Assembly: GCA_963736685.1 (NCBI GenBank)
Contig: CAVTPZ010000027.1
Coordinates: 99,166-163,165 of the forward strand
Direction of reading: 5' to 3'
DNA length: 64,000 nt
Origin: DASUPK01 sp963736685
GTDB taxonomy: Bacteria > Actinomycetota > Thermoleophilia > Solirubrobacterales > 70-9
In this document: positions 1-7,335 of the stretch, one piece after another
How positions within the stretch are numbered: the stretch's first letter is position 1
Layout: each line of letters starts with the position of its first letter
Notes under the pieces: generated by a model
What the model was told of the DNA's origin: nothing
The model's input: the letters and a program-made list of their open reading frames with translations, nothing else
Database searches by the model: none
Position numbers and translations under genes: made by a program

Positions 1-186
1 CGCCTCGATCAGACCGAGGCAGCGCTCGTAGACCGCCGAGGCCGCGCGATCGGCAACATCCGTGAGCGATGCACCGGGCGCATCCTCGGGAGAGAGCGTC
101 GACGGGTCGGGATCAAGCCCGAGGCACACCTGACTGCGGCGCTCCTCGACGAGCGCCGCGAGCCTGTCCGCGAAGGGATTCGAGCT
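1..186 (-). CDS. pyrF: Orotidine 5'-phosphate decarboxylase, N-terminal part (cut by window edge)
   Basis: Only the first ~62 codons lie in the window. The frame reads FADRLAALVEERRSQ followed by VCLGLDPDPSTL, the opening strand of the OMP decarboxylase barrel (type 2 PyrF). The enzyme turns OMP into UMP, the last step of de novo UMP synthesis. The gene follows the HU gene on the same strand, its first codons touching the HU stop at 185-187. Oddity: between an in-frame stop at 208-210 and the GTG at 127-129 (the V of VCLGLDP) there is no ATG, GTG or TTG. Either the true start is a rare codon near 183 or there is a sequence error; using the GTG would remove the N-terminal helix. The family call is fairly sure, the start is not. 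Confidence 0.72.
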
Positions 187-466
187 AGCCGCCCTTGACC
201 TTCTTCTTCAGGCCGGAGCCGGCCGAGAAGCGCGGAACCTTGCCGCCCGGGATGAAGATCCGCTCACCGGTGCGCGGGTTCACGCCCTGACGCGGGCCGC
301 GTTCCGCGACTGCGAACTTGCCGAAGCCGGTGAAGTTCACCTCGCCCCCGCCCCGGAGGACACCGGTGATGGCGTCCAGGACCGCATCGACTGCCTGGCC
401 CGCCTCCTTCTTGTTGCCGATTCTGCTGTCGCCTGCGAGCACGTCGAGGAACTCAGCCTTGGTCAC
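185..466 (-). CDS. hup: Nucleoid protein HU (HU/IHF family)
   Basis: A 93-aa protein of the usual HU length. It begins MTKAEFLDVLA, has the central GFGKFAVAERGPRQGVNPRTG stretch and the DNA-binding arm NPRTGERIFIPG, and ends in lysines (GLKKKVKGG). HU binds and bends DNA without strong sequence preference and compacts the chromosome. The start is the GTG at 464-466, with GGAGGAG about 8 nt upstream. An ATG lies between them, but it opens only the two-codon frame ATG-ACG-TGA, whose stop overlaps the GTG. It has no long basic C-terminal tail as in mycobacterial HupB. It is followed by pyrF on the same strand. Confidence 0.95.
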   Translation of the reverse strand: MTKAEFLDVLAGDSRIGNKKEAGQAVDAVLDAITGVLRGGGEVNFTGFGKFAVAERGPRQGVNPRTGERIFIPGGKVPRFSAGSGLKKKVKGG

Positions 467-564
467 GTCATCTCCTCCTGGTCATTGGAGTTCGCCGCGA
501 GCCTAACACCGGCTGCTGAAGCCAAAAACGGCGTTTCTAGAAGCAGCTACGCCATTTAGGTCGC

Positions 565-639
565 GGCCACAAGCGGCAGTCCAACATAGGTCGCTCCGGG
601 CTTCGCCCTCCGCTCCAAAGTGGCGCGGCCCCGGTGGCC
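565..639. repeat. Intergenic palindromic repeat, family A, copy 1
   Basis: An imperfect inverted repeat of ~75 bp between the tldE stop and the hup promoter side. Outer arms GGCCAC...GGTGGCC enclose CATAGGTCGC and GCTCCAAAGTGGCGCGGCC, with a small hairpin GGGCTTCGCCC in the centre. The same layout recurs at 7260-7335 and 57471-57545, and half of it at 12737-12766. Each copy lies just past a gene's 3' end, so a terminator or REP-like role is possible. Confidence 0.6.
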
Positions 640-641
640 GC

Positions 642-2003
642 TTAGCTTCCGCCGATGGCCATGTCGCCGACCAGCATCGGCGCCGTCTTCACCGAGCCGC
701 CGAACGGGACCCAGCGGATCTCCGAGCCGACCGCCTGGACTGCGGCCAGCGTGCCGAGCAGATCCCCGGCGATCGTGAACTCGCGCAGCGGCTCGGCGAG
801 CTCTCCCCCGCTAATCGCCCGCCCCGAGGCGCCGACCGAGTAGCGGCCGGTGACCGGGTTGACGCCCGAATGGAGCCCGGCGACCTCCGTGATGTAGACA
901 CCGTCGCCGGCCCGCTCGAGCAATTGCTCGAGGGTGAGCTCGCCCGGATCGAGGACCAGGTTCGAGGGGCTCACCGAGGGCGCCGAGCGATATGAGGAGC
1001 GCGATGCATTGCCCGTCGAGCGGGCGCCTCCGCGGCGTGCCGTGTAGGAGTCGTGCAGGTAGGCGAGCAGCTTGCCGTCGGCGATCAAGGGAGTCCGCTC
1101 CCGAGGCGTCCCCTCGCCGTCGAACGGGGCACTCGCGAGGCCGCCGGGATCGATCCCGTCGTCCGCCAGGACATAGGCGGAGGACGCCACCTCCTCGCCG
1201 AGCCGCTCGGCGAACGGCGAACGGCCGCGCTGCACCTCGTCCGCGCTCACGGCGCCCCCGATGAAGCCCGCGAAGCTGGCGGTGACCCGCTCGGAGAGGA
1301 CCACCGGGCAGGTGCGGGACTCCGGCTTGCTCGCCCCGAGCATCGAGGCGGCCTCGTCTCCCGCCTCGGCGCCGATCTCCTCGGCGTTCAGCGACGCCGG
1401 CGAGCGGCCGACGCCGAAGCCGAGGCCGGTCTGGACCTCCGAGTCCTGGGTCGCCATCGCCTGCAGGAACGAATATGCGACCGAGGAGCCGAAACTGCCC
1501 GAGACGCCGCGCGAGGTGGCGATCGCGGCGTCGCCGTCCTCGTCCACGTACACGACCTCCTCGACGCCGGTGACCCGCTCGTCGCGATCGAGGGCGACGC
1601 GCTCGATCCGCTTCGCGAGCTCGATCACATCGGAGGTCTCGGTCCCGGCCACGGCCGGATCGCGAAGGCCGTCGATCTCGGAAGGCTCGCCAGAGGGCTC
1701 GGGCGCGACGGAGTTCTCGTCCTCGTCCGCGACCCGGGCCGCCCCGACGGCGGCCTCCGCCACCTCAGCGAGGCCGGAGTCGGATAGGTCGGTCCCGTAG
1801 GCGTACCCGGTGCGCGTGCCGATCCAGGCCCGCACGCCGACGCCACGGCCGCTCGCCTCGGTGAGGCTCTCGACCTCCCCGGCGTGGACCCGCACTTCAC
1901 GGCTCCGCGAGCCCTCGCTCCAGGCCTCTGCGTCGCTGGCTCCCGCGGATGTCGCCGCCTCCACCGCCCGGCGCGCGACGTCCTCGAGATCGGCCGCGCT
2001 CAT
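642..2003 (-). CDS. tldE: TldE/PmbA family protein, inactive partner of the TldD/E protease
   Basis: A 453-aa protein starting MSAADLEDVARRAVEAATSAGAS and ending VKTAPMLVGDMAIGGS, typical of PmbA/TldE. It lacks the HExxxH metal motif found in TldD, as expected for this subunit. In characterised systems TldD and TldE form a heterodimeric metalloprotease that degrades unfolded or small peptides such as CcdA and trims RiPP precursors such as microcin B17. The ATG at 2001-2003 overlaps the tldD stop (ATGA at 2000-2003). The frame stays open upstream to 2528, but that stretch is antisense-like reading through tldD. It is the last gene of a four-gene operon; repeat copy 1 lies just beyond its stop. 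Confidence 0.93.
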   Translation of the reverse strand: MSAADLEDVARRAVEAATSAGASDAEAWSEGSRSREVRVHAGEVESLTEASGRGVGVRAWIGTRTGYAYGTDLSDSGLAEVAEAAVGAARVADEDENSVAPEPSGEPSEIDGLRDPAVAGTETSDVIELAKRIERVALDRDERVTGVEEVVYVDEDGDAAIATSRGVSGSFGSSVAYSFLQAMATQDSEVQTGLGFGVGRSPASLNAEEIGAEAGDEAASMLGASKPESRTCPVVLSERVTASFAGFIGGAVSADEVQRGRSPFAERLGEEVASSAYVLADDGIDPGGLASAPFDGEGTPRERTPLIADGKLLAYLHDSYTARRGGARSTGNASRSSYRSAPSVSPSNLVLDPGELTLEQLLERAGDGVYITEVAGLHSGVNPVTGRYSVGASGRAISGGELAEPLREFTIAGDLLGTLAAVQAVGSEIRWVPFGGSVKTAPMLVGDMAIGGS

Positions 2004-3385
2004 ACGGCGGTCCCGCCGACGGTCATTCCCAGGATCCGGACGTGCCCCTGGCCGGTGCCGACGGGCGCCGTCTGGCCGGCCTTGCCGCAGAAGCCCGTCT
2101 TCATCTCGAAGTCGTTCCCGACGGCGTCGATCCGCTCGAGCGCCTGCAGGCAGTTCCCGATCAGCGTGGCACCGCGGCACGGCTTGGTCACCTTGCCGCC
2201 CTCGATCAGATAGCCCTCGGAAACCCCGAAGACGAAGTCCCCGGTGGCGGGCTCGACCTGGCCGCCGCCGAAGGAGACGGCGTAGAAGCCCTTCTCGACC
2301 TCGGAGATGATCTCCTCCGGGTCGGCGTCGCCGGGCTCGATGTAGGTGTTGGTCATGCGGGGGATCGGCAGGTCCCTGAAGCTCGCGCGCCGGCCGTTGC
2401 CGGTGGAGGGAACCCCGTCGCGGCGGGCCCGAAGCCGGTCGTAGAGGTAGGAGGTGAGCTTGCCCTCCTGGATCACCGCGGTTCGCTGGCAGGGCGTGCC
2501 CTCGTCGTCGATCGCGCCGGTGCCCCACTCGTGCGGCATGACGCCATCGTCGTAGGCGTTGAGCAGCGGCTGCGCGACCTTCTCGCCCATCCTGTTCGCG
2601 TAGACGCTGGCCCCCTTCTGCACGGCGTCGGCCTCGAGGCCGTGTCCGGTCATCTCGTGGAAGAGGACACCGCCGAAGCCGCCGCCGACGACCACCGTCA
2701 TCTCGCCGGCCGGCGCCGGGTCGGCGCCGAGCAGAGTGAGAGCCTTGCCCGCTGCCTGCTCGGCGATCCGCCCGGGGTCGCCGTCGAGCAGCTCGAAGCC
2801 ACGAACCTCGCCGAGGGTCTCGAACCCGGTCTCCACGGTGCCGTTCTTGCGCGCCACCACCTGGACACCGAGCCGGACGCGGGTCCGGTCGTCGCTCGCC
2901 TCAAGGCCCTCGGAGTTGAAGATGGCAACCTGCCGGCGGCCCTCGCTGTAGCTGGCCGAGGCCTGGGCCACCTCCGGGCCGGCCGAGCGCGCCCGCTCGT
3001 CGAGCTCCCGCAGGGCCTCTGCCTTGCGTTCCGCCGGGACGCTCGCGGGGTCCACCTCCACCTCCTGGAGCTTCGGAGGCTCGGCGGCCTTCAGCTCGAG
3101 CGGCGAGGTCGCCTCACCATCCAGGGCCGAGGCGAGGCCATCGGCTGCACCCATCATGTCCTCCTCGGCCAGGCCGTCGACATGCGCGAAGCGCGTCACC
3201 TCTCCGTCGATCACCCGAATGCCCGCGCCGCGCTCGCTGCCCGACTGCGGCCGCTCCACCCGGGACTCGTCGATCGAGAGCGCGAAGCCTCGGCGCTCCT
3301 CGCAGAAGAGCTCGGCGAAGTCGCCGCCTCGCGCCAATGCCCGCTCGAGAACGCGGGCGGCGAGTCCCTCGTCGACCAGGCTCAT
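2000..3385 (-). CDS. tldD: TldD metalloprotease subunit
   Basis: A 461-aa protein with the family's HExxxH zinc motif HEMTGH at residues 243-248, preceded by the glycine-rich VVVGGGFGGVLF. The C-terminal FCGKAGQTAPVGTGQGHVRI block is also typical. This is the catalytic half of the TldD/E protease, cytoplasmic. Its start overlaps the stop of the 78-aa gene by 4 bp, and its stop overlaps the tldE start by 4 bp, so the four genes are very likely translated from one mRNA. No RiPP precursor or modification gene is seen nearby, so a general peptide-clearing role is as likely as a maturation role. Confidence 0.95.
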   Translation of the reverse strand: MSLVDEGLAARVLERALARGGDFAELFCEERRGFALSIDESRVERPQSGSERGAGIRVIDGEVTRFAHVDGLAEEDMMGAADGLASALDGEATSPLELKAAEPPKLQEVEVDPASVPAERKAEALRELDERARSAGPEVAQASASYSEGRRQVAIFNSEGLEASDDRTRVRLGVQVVARKNGTVETGFETLGEVRGFELLDGDPGRIAEQAAGKALTLLGADPAPAGEMTVVVGGGFGGVLFHEMTGHGLEADAVQKGASVYANRMGEKVAQPLLNAYDDGVMPHEWGTGAIDDEGTPCQRTAVIQEGKLTSYLYDRLRARRDGVPSTGNGRRASFRDLPIPRMTNTYIEPGDADPEEIISEVEKGFYAVSFGGGQVEPATGDFVFGVSEGYLIEGGKVTKPCRGATLIGNCLQALERIDAVGNDFEMKTGFCGKAGQTAPVGTGQGHVRILGMTVGGTAV

Positions 3386-3618
3386 TTGGCGCTCCTCGCC
3401 CGGCCGGGCGGACCCGCCACCTCGATCACTCGTGATGCCGCGAGGAAGAGGGCCCGGCCCTCCTCGGAGTCGGCCGCGAAGGCCGAGCTGCGGCCACCCG
3501 GGTAGTAGGTCCTTGCGAATGGCTTGCGCTGGTGGCGGCGCCGGCGCAGATACGCGGCGGCCTCATCGGCGTAGCCCGAGACCCGGTCGAGCAGAAGGCG
3601 ATGCGGCTTGGTGGTCAT
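3382..3618 (-). CDS. Hypothetical 78-aa basic protein in the tldD operon
   Basis: I do not recognise this family. It begins MTTKPHRLLLDRVSGYADEA, has a very basic run AAYLRRRRHQRKPFARTYY, then GGRSSAFAADSEEGRALFLAA and a basic end. No signal peptide, membrane segment or cysteine is visible. It overlaps both neighbours by 4 bp (roadblock-like gene upstream, tldD downstream), which supports real translation. Its fixed position between a roadblock-like protein and TldD may mean a role in targeting or regulating the protease, but that is inference only. Confidence 0.6.
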   Translation of the reverse strand: MTTKPHRLLLDRVSGYADEAAAYLRRRRHQRKPFARTYYPGGRSSAFAADSEEGRALFLAASRVIEVAGPPGRARSAK

Positions 3619-3971
3619 CGGCTGCTCGCCGCCAGCCTGCGCAGCGCGTTTCGCATGTCGAAGATCATCAGCGACGAGAGCGTGAAGCGGTCGGCGACCG
3701 CGACGGCGGTCATCCCGGCCTCCCTGACGCAGAAGGCCTCGCCGTCGCCGGTGGCGATGTGGGCGTGGGCCACCGGCTCGGCGCCGGCAGCGTCGGCGGC
3801 GGCGATCAGATCTCGGCCCGCCTCCCCCCAGCGCTCGACGTCGCCGCTCGCTGCGAGCACCTCGCCGCTGTCCGCCAGCACCGCGCAGCCGCGCATCTCC
3901 GGCGAGATCTCCTGCAGGTATGCGACCGTCTCACCGGCGTCGGTGAGGGTCGGAGCGTCGACGGCGGCCAC
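3615..3971 (-). CDS. Roadblock/LC7-like small protein
   Basis: A 118-aa protein with the pattern of a roadblock/LC7 (MglB-like) domain: an N-terminal helix, then GCAVLADSGEVLAASGD, a helix ending in DLIAAADAAGA, then VAHAHIATGDGEAFCVREAG and the final helix FDMRNALRRLAA. Such proteins bind or regulate small GTPases, or serve as dimeric scaffolds. No MglA-type GTPase is seen in the window. It is the first gene of the operon with the 78-aa protein, tldD and tldE. The GTG at 3969-3971 has no clear ribosome site, and the large palindrome at 3975-4134 lies immediately upstream. Family call from fold pattern only. Confidence 0.6.
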   Translation of the reverse strand: MAAVDAPTLTDAGETVAYLQEISPEMRGCAVLADSGEVLAASGDVERWGEAGRDLIAAADAAGAEPVAHAHIATGDGEAFCVREAGMTAVAVADRFTLSSLMIFDMRNALRRLAASSR

Positions 3972-3974
3972 TAG

Positions 3975-4134
3975 TGCGCCGCCCGGCGACGTTCGTCCGG
4001 AACTGACGGAGCCCAGGCGCCGTCAGGCAAGGACGCAGGGAGCCCGAATAGTGGTGCTATTCGGGCGACCGAGGACGCAGCATGACGGCGAGCTGGGGCC
4101 GTCAGTTTCTGGCGAGGCGTTGCCGGGCGGCGCA
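3975..4134. repeat. 160-bp near-complete palindrome with central hairpin
   Basis: The left arm begins GTGCGCCGCCCGGC and the right arm ends GCCGGGCGGCGCAC, its exact complement. Further in, AACTGACGG pairs with CCGTCAGTT, and the centre is a perfect hairpin GCCCGAATAG/CTATTCGGGC at about 4041-4065. Two direct copies of GGACGCAG flank the hairpin (4031 and 4073). It fills the whole gap between the divergent roadblock-like and 46-aa genes. It looks like a MITE- or REP-type mobile palindrome; no coding content is convincing. Confidence 0.7.
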
Positions 4135-4154
4135 CATGAGTCAAAATAGCGAGC

Positions 4155-4295
4155 GTGACTCTGCAGCAGGGCTCATGGCTCACCGTCGTCATCATCTGCG
4201 GGATCTCCGTGATTCTCCTGGCGGTCGGCGGCTACACCGGTTACAGCATCGTGGTCGGAGCAGTGGGGCTCGCCGCGGCCGTCAACCTGACCTAG
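4155..4295 (+). CDS. Small membrane protein, 46 aa
   Basis: A GTG at 4155 opens a 46-codon frame reading VTLQQGSWLTVVIICGISVI, then LLAVGGYTGYSIVVGAVGLA and AAVNLT. It is almost wholly hydrophobic apart from the ends, with one long or two short membrane spans separated by GGYTGY. I do not recognise a family. It lies between the palindrome and the reductase-like gene, 32 bp before the latter's ATG and on the same strand. The frame is short, but its composition is that of a real small membrane protein and not of random high-GC sequence. Confidence 0.5.
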   Translation: MTLQQGSWLTVVIICGISVILLAVGGYTGYSIVVGAVGLAAAVNLT

Positions 4296-4327
4296 GCCGT
4301 CGCTCCGGTGCGACCAGCCATGAAGCC

Positions 4328-4936
4328 ATGCTGATCTACTCGATGAGCGTCTCGGTGGACGGCTATATCGCGGACCGCGAGGGCGCGTTCGACTGGACGC
4401 CCCCCAGCGAGGAGCTGTTTCGCTTCCACCTCGCGCAGGTAAGCGAGCTCGGCGGCTTTCTGTTGGGCCGCAGGCTCTACGAGACGATGCTGGTCTGGGA
4501 GACGGACCCGTCGATGCGCGAGACCGAGATCGGGGATCCTCGAGCGCCGGTTCCAGCAGAAGCGGCGGCAGCGTTCGCCGAGGTCTGGGGCGCGATCCCG
4601 AAGATCGTCTTCAGCCGCACGCTCGACAGCGTCCAGGGCAACGCCCGGCTCGCCAAGGGGTCGGTGGCCGAGGAGGCCGCTGCGGCGCTCGACGCGACTG
4701 ACAAGGACGTCGCGATCGGCGGCGCCGGCCTTGCCGCGGAGGCGGTCGAGCTCGGCCTCGTCGACGAGCTGCGCATGTTCCGCCATCCGGTCGTCGTCGG
4801 TGGCGGCACTCCGTTCCTGCCGCCGGTCACCGAAGGCGTCCCGCTGGACCTGATCGAGACCAGGACGTTCGGCTCGCGCGTGATCTACGAGCGCTACGGG
4901 CGCGCCGGCGGCGAGGTCGCCGCTAACCAGCCCTGA
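4328..4936 (+). CDS. Dihydrofolate reductase family protein (RibD C-terminal-like)
   Basis: A 202-aa protein starting MLIYSMSVSVDGYIADREGAF, the usual opening of the YwjB/RibD-C branch of the DHFR superfamily. Also visible are LGGFLLGRRLYETML, PKIVFSRTLDS and DVAIGGAGLAAEAVELGLVDE, the NADPH-binding segment. Members are NADPH-dependent reductases, most with unknown substrate. This is not the folate-cycle FolA itself. The ATG at 4328 matches the family start; the frame stays open upstream, but that part is in the palindrome. It converges with the CDF gene, the 3' ends overlapping by 14 bp. Confidence 0.88.
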   Translation: MLIYSMSVSVDGYIADREGAFDWTPPSEELFRFHLAQVSELGGFLLGRRLYETMLVWETDPSMRETEIGDPRAPVPAEAAAAFAEVWGAIPKIVFSRTLDSVQGNARLAKGSVAEEAAAALDATDKDVAIGGAGLAAEAVELGLVDELRMFRHPVVVGGGTPFLPPVTEGVPLDLIETRTFGSRVIYERYGRAGGEVAANQP

Positions 4937-5864
4937 ACGCGCTGGGCGACTCGGCCGGGTCGTGCCGGGAGCTCTCCGGCTCCACATGGATCAGCACCTC
5001 GGCGTCGCCGAGGTCGGTCTCGATCGCGTCGCGGAGCCGGTGAGCGACCTCATGCGCGTGCTCGAGCGTCGTCCCGGCTGAGAACTGAACGTGCATGTCG
5101 ACATAGGTCCGGCGACCCGTCGTCCGCGCGCGAAGCTTGTGGTACCCCACGACCTCGGGAGCGTCGGCGCGAGCTCGTGCAATTGCTTCCTCGACGCGGT
5201 CCATCTCCTCAGGAGGTGGAGCCTCATCCACCAACACTCCCGTCGACCGGCGCAGCAGGCGCACCCCCGTCACAACGATTACGCCCGCCACGATGATCGC
5301 CACGACCGAGTCGATCGCGTTCGCGCCCGTGATCTGGACCAACACCAAGCCGGCCAGCACTCCGGCGGAGGTGAAGGCATCGGTGCCCAGATGCGCCGCG
5401 TCTCCCGCCAGGGCGGGGGAGTTCTGCCGCTTTGCCTGGCGCAAGAGGAACCGGGAGACTCCGATGTTGGCCAGGCCGGAGAAGGCGATCACGGCGATGC
5501 CCAGGCCGAGCTGGTCAACCGTCGCGCCGGTCGACAGGCGGTTGACCGCCTCATAGACGATCACACCCGCGCCGACCAGGATCAGCATCGCCTCGATCGC
5601 CGCGCCGACGTTCTCCAGCTTCTCGTGGCCGTAGGGGTGGTCGACGTCGGCGGGCTCGTCAGCCTTGCGGACGGAAACGAAGGCGACGACGGAGGCGATC
5701 AGGTCGATCATCGAGTGGAGCGCCTCGCTCAGGATCGCGACGGAGCCGGTGATGGCGGCGGCCGCGAGCTTCAGGGCGATCAGCGCCGAGTTGGAGGCGA
5801 TCGAGACCGCGGCCGCGCGGGGCTTGGTCATGCCGGCCCCCGCCACGGGCCCCCGGGGGCTCAT
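4923..5864 (-). CDS. Cation diffusion facilitator (CDF) metal exporter
   Basis: A 313-aa membrane protein. After a short N-terminus come membrane segments carrying the HxxxD metal site HSMID in TM2 and the matching HLGTD in TM5, plus HPYGHEKLENVG in the TM2-TM3 loop. The C-terminal cytoplasmic domain (VVGYHKLRARTTGRRTYVDM, then EHAHEVAHRLRDAIE and HVEPE) is the ferredoxin-like metal-binding domain of CDF proteins. It exchanges protons for Zn2+, Fe2+ or similar ions; the sequence does not settle which. The start at 5862-5864 overlaps the rdgB stop (ATGA). The frame also runs further upstream inside rdgB, which I reject. Confidence 0.92.
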   Translation of the reverse strand: MSPRGPVAGAGMTKPRAAAVSIASNSALIALKLAAAAITGSVAILSEALHSMIDLIASVVAFVSVRKADEPADVDHPYGHEKLENVGAAIEAMLILVGAGVIVYEAVNRLSTGATVDQLGLGIAVIAFSGLANIGVSRFLLRQAKRQNSPALAGDAAHLGTDAFTSAGVLAGLVLVQITGANAIDSVVAIIVAGVIVVTGVRLLRRSTGVLVDEAPPPEEMDRVEEAIARARADAPEVVGYHKLRARTTGRRTYVDMHVQFSAGTTLEHAHEVAHRLRDAIETDLGDAEVLIHVEPESSRHDPAESPSAFRAG

Positions 5865-6451
5865 GGCGTCGCCTCGACACCGAGGTGGGAGGCCAGCTTT
5901 CGCGCCGCCCTGCCGCGGTGGCTGATCGCATGCTTCTCCTCGGGCGCCAGCTCGGCCATGGTGCGGTCGTCCCCCGGTCCGGTGTCGTCGGGGACGAACG
6001 CCGGGTCGTAGCCGAAGCCGCCCGTCCCTCGCGGCTCCGCCGCCAGGGTTCCCTCGCAACGGCCCTCGAAGAGCGATTCCGAGCCGTCCTCGCCGACCAG
6101 TGCGATCACGCAGACATACGCCACCCGCCGATCCTCTCCCTCGCCCACCTCACGCAGGAGCTTCGCAAGGTTCTCCTCGTCGGTGGCGTCCTCGCCCGCG
6201 TATCGGGCCGATCGCACGCCGGGCCTCCCGCCGAGCCCCCGCGCCTCTATCCCGGAGTCGTCGGCGATCGAGGTGCGGCCGGTCGCCGCGTGCGCCGCCC
6301 GCGCCTTCCCGAGAGCGTTCTCCGCGAACGTGTCGCCGGTCTCCGGCGGGAGCGCGACCTCGTCGGGCAGCGGGTCGATCTCGATCCCGGGCAGCGCCTC
6401 GCGAAGCTCTCGCAGCTTGTGGTCGTTGCGGGTGGCCAGGACGAGCGACAT
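5861..6451 (-). CDS. rdgB: Non-canonical purine NTP pyrophosphatase RdgB/HAM1
   Basis: A 196-aa protein with all family marks: SLVLATRNDHKLRELREAL at the N-terminus, TFAENALGKARAA, SIADDSGIEARGLGGRPGVR and, near the end, GFGYDPAFVPDD followed by MAELAPEEKHAISHRGRA. It hydrolyses ITP, dITP and XTP to monophosphates and so keeps deaminated purines out of nucleic acids. It lies just downstream of rph (28 bp), an rph-rdgB order common in bacteria, and overlaps the CDF gene by 4 bp. Confidence 0.97.
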   Translation of the reverse strand: MSLVLATRNDHKLRELREALPGIEIDPLPDEVALPPETGDTFAENALGKARAAHAATGRTSIADDSGIEARGLGGRPGVRSARYAGEDATDEENLAKLLREVGEGEDRRVAYVCVIALVGEDGSESLFEGRCEGTLAAEPRGTGGFGYDPAFVPDDTGPGDDRTMAELAPEEKHAISHRGRAARKLASHLGVEATP

Positions 6452-6479
6452 CGCCGCTCAGATCATCCGTGATCCTGGC

Positions 6480-7214
6480 TCAGGCCGGGAGCGAACCGAG
6501 CGCGGATTCCTGCGCCTCGCGCAGCTTCGAGATCCCGCCCTCCGCCAGTGCGAGCAGCTCATCGAGAGAGGCGCGAGAGAGCGGGGTGCGCTCCGCAGTG
6601 GCCTGCACCTCCACCAGTCCGCCGTCGCCCGTCATCACGACGTTCGCGTCGACCTCGGCGGTCGAGTCCTCGCTGTAGTCGAGGTCGCAGAGAGCCTGCC
6701 CCTCGACCATCCCGACGCTGACCGCCGCGACCGACTGGTTGAGCGGCATCGTCTCGAGCTTGCCGGCGTCCACCAGCTTCGAAAGGGCGTCGCAGAGCGC
6801 GACGAATCCGCCCGTGATCGCTGCGCAGCGGGTGCCTCCATCCGCCTGCAGCACGTCGCAGTCCACGAAGACCGAGCGCTCCCCGAGGGCCATGAAGTCG
6901 ACCACCCCGCGCAGCGACCGGCCGATCAGCCGCTGGATCTCCACCCCGCGCCCGTCCTGCTTGCCGCGGCTGATGTCGCGGGCCTTGCGGTCGCCGGTCG
7001 AGGCGGGCAGCATCGCGTATTCGCCGGTGACCCAGCCCCGGCCCTTCCCCTCCATCCAGCGGGGCACGCTGTCGCTCACCGACGCGGTGCAGATGACGCG
7101 CGTCTCGCCCTGGCTGATCAGCGCCGACCCGTCGGCGGTCCGAACAAAACCGGGCTCAATCGTCACCGGGCGAAGGTCGGCGGGGGCGCGGTCATAGCTG
7201 CGGCTGGCGGCCAT
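6480..7214 (-). CDS. rph: Ribonuclease PH
   Basis: A 244-aa protein, close to the usual 238-245. It reads RPVTIEPGFVRTADGSALIS, then GETRVICTASVSDSVPRW, GWVTGEYAMLPAST, QRLIGRSLRGVVDF and DCDVLQADGGTRCAAITGG, the phosphate-binding RNase PH core. It trims 3' ends of tRNA precursors phosphorolytically. I chose the ATG at 7212-7214 (MAASRSYDRAPADLRP); an ATG at 7251-7253 adds 13 residues without family support. First gene of the rph-rdgB-CDF run. Confidence 0.96.
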   Translation of the reverse strand: MAASRSYDRAPADLRPVTIEPGFVRTADGSALISQGETRVICTASVSDSVPRWMEGKGRGWVTGEYAMLPASTGDRKARDISRGKQDGRGVEIQRLIGRSLRGVVDFMALGERSVFVDCDVLQADGGTRCAAITGGFVALCDALSKLVDAGKLETMPLNQSVAAVSVGMVEGQALCDLDYSEDSTAEVDANVVMTGDGGLVEVQATAERTPLSRASLDELLALAEGGISKLREAQESALGSLPA

Positions 7215-7259
7215 CGCGCCAGTCTGCCATGGCTGGCAGGACGGCTTCGCCATCAGGCA

Positions 7260-7335
7260 GTGACCACTGCGGCCGCCCCACCTAAGTCGCTTCGGGCTTC
7301 GCCCTTCGCTCCTAAGTGGAGCGGCCTTGGGTCAC
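7260..7335. repeat. Intergenic palindromic repeat, family A, copy 2
   Basis: A ~76-bp imperfect palindrome: GTGACC at the left end, GGTCAC at the right, with CACCTAAGTCGC and GCTCCTAAGTGGAGCGGCC facing each other around GGGCTTCGCCC. It lies between the pilin stop, which it includes, and the rph start. A further ~20 bp to the left (GGCTTCGCCATCAG) also match the sequence left of copy 4, so the shared unit is near 97 bp. Confidence 0.65.

Noticed and set aside
642..2528. A 628-aa protein starting at 2528 on the minus strand
   Set aside because: Only the part from 2003 down matches TldE; the upstream part is a shifted reading of tldD, whose own frame is intact there.
3971..4195. A 74-aa minus-strand frame and overlapping plus-strand frames inside the big palindrome
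   Set aside because: They are mirror readings of the inverted repeat with no start signal and no family likeness.
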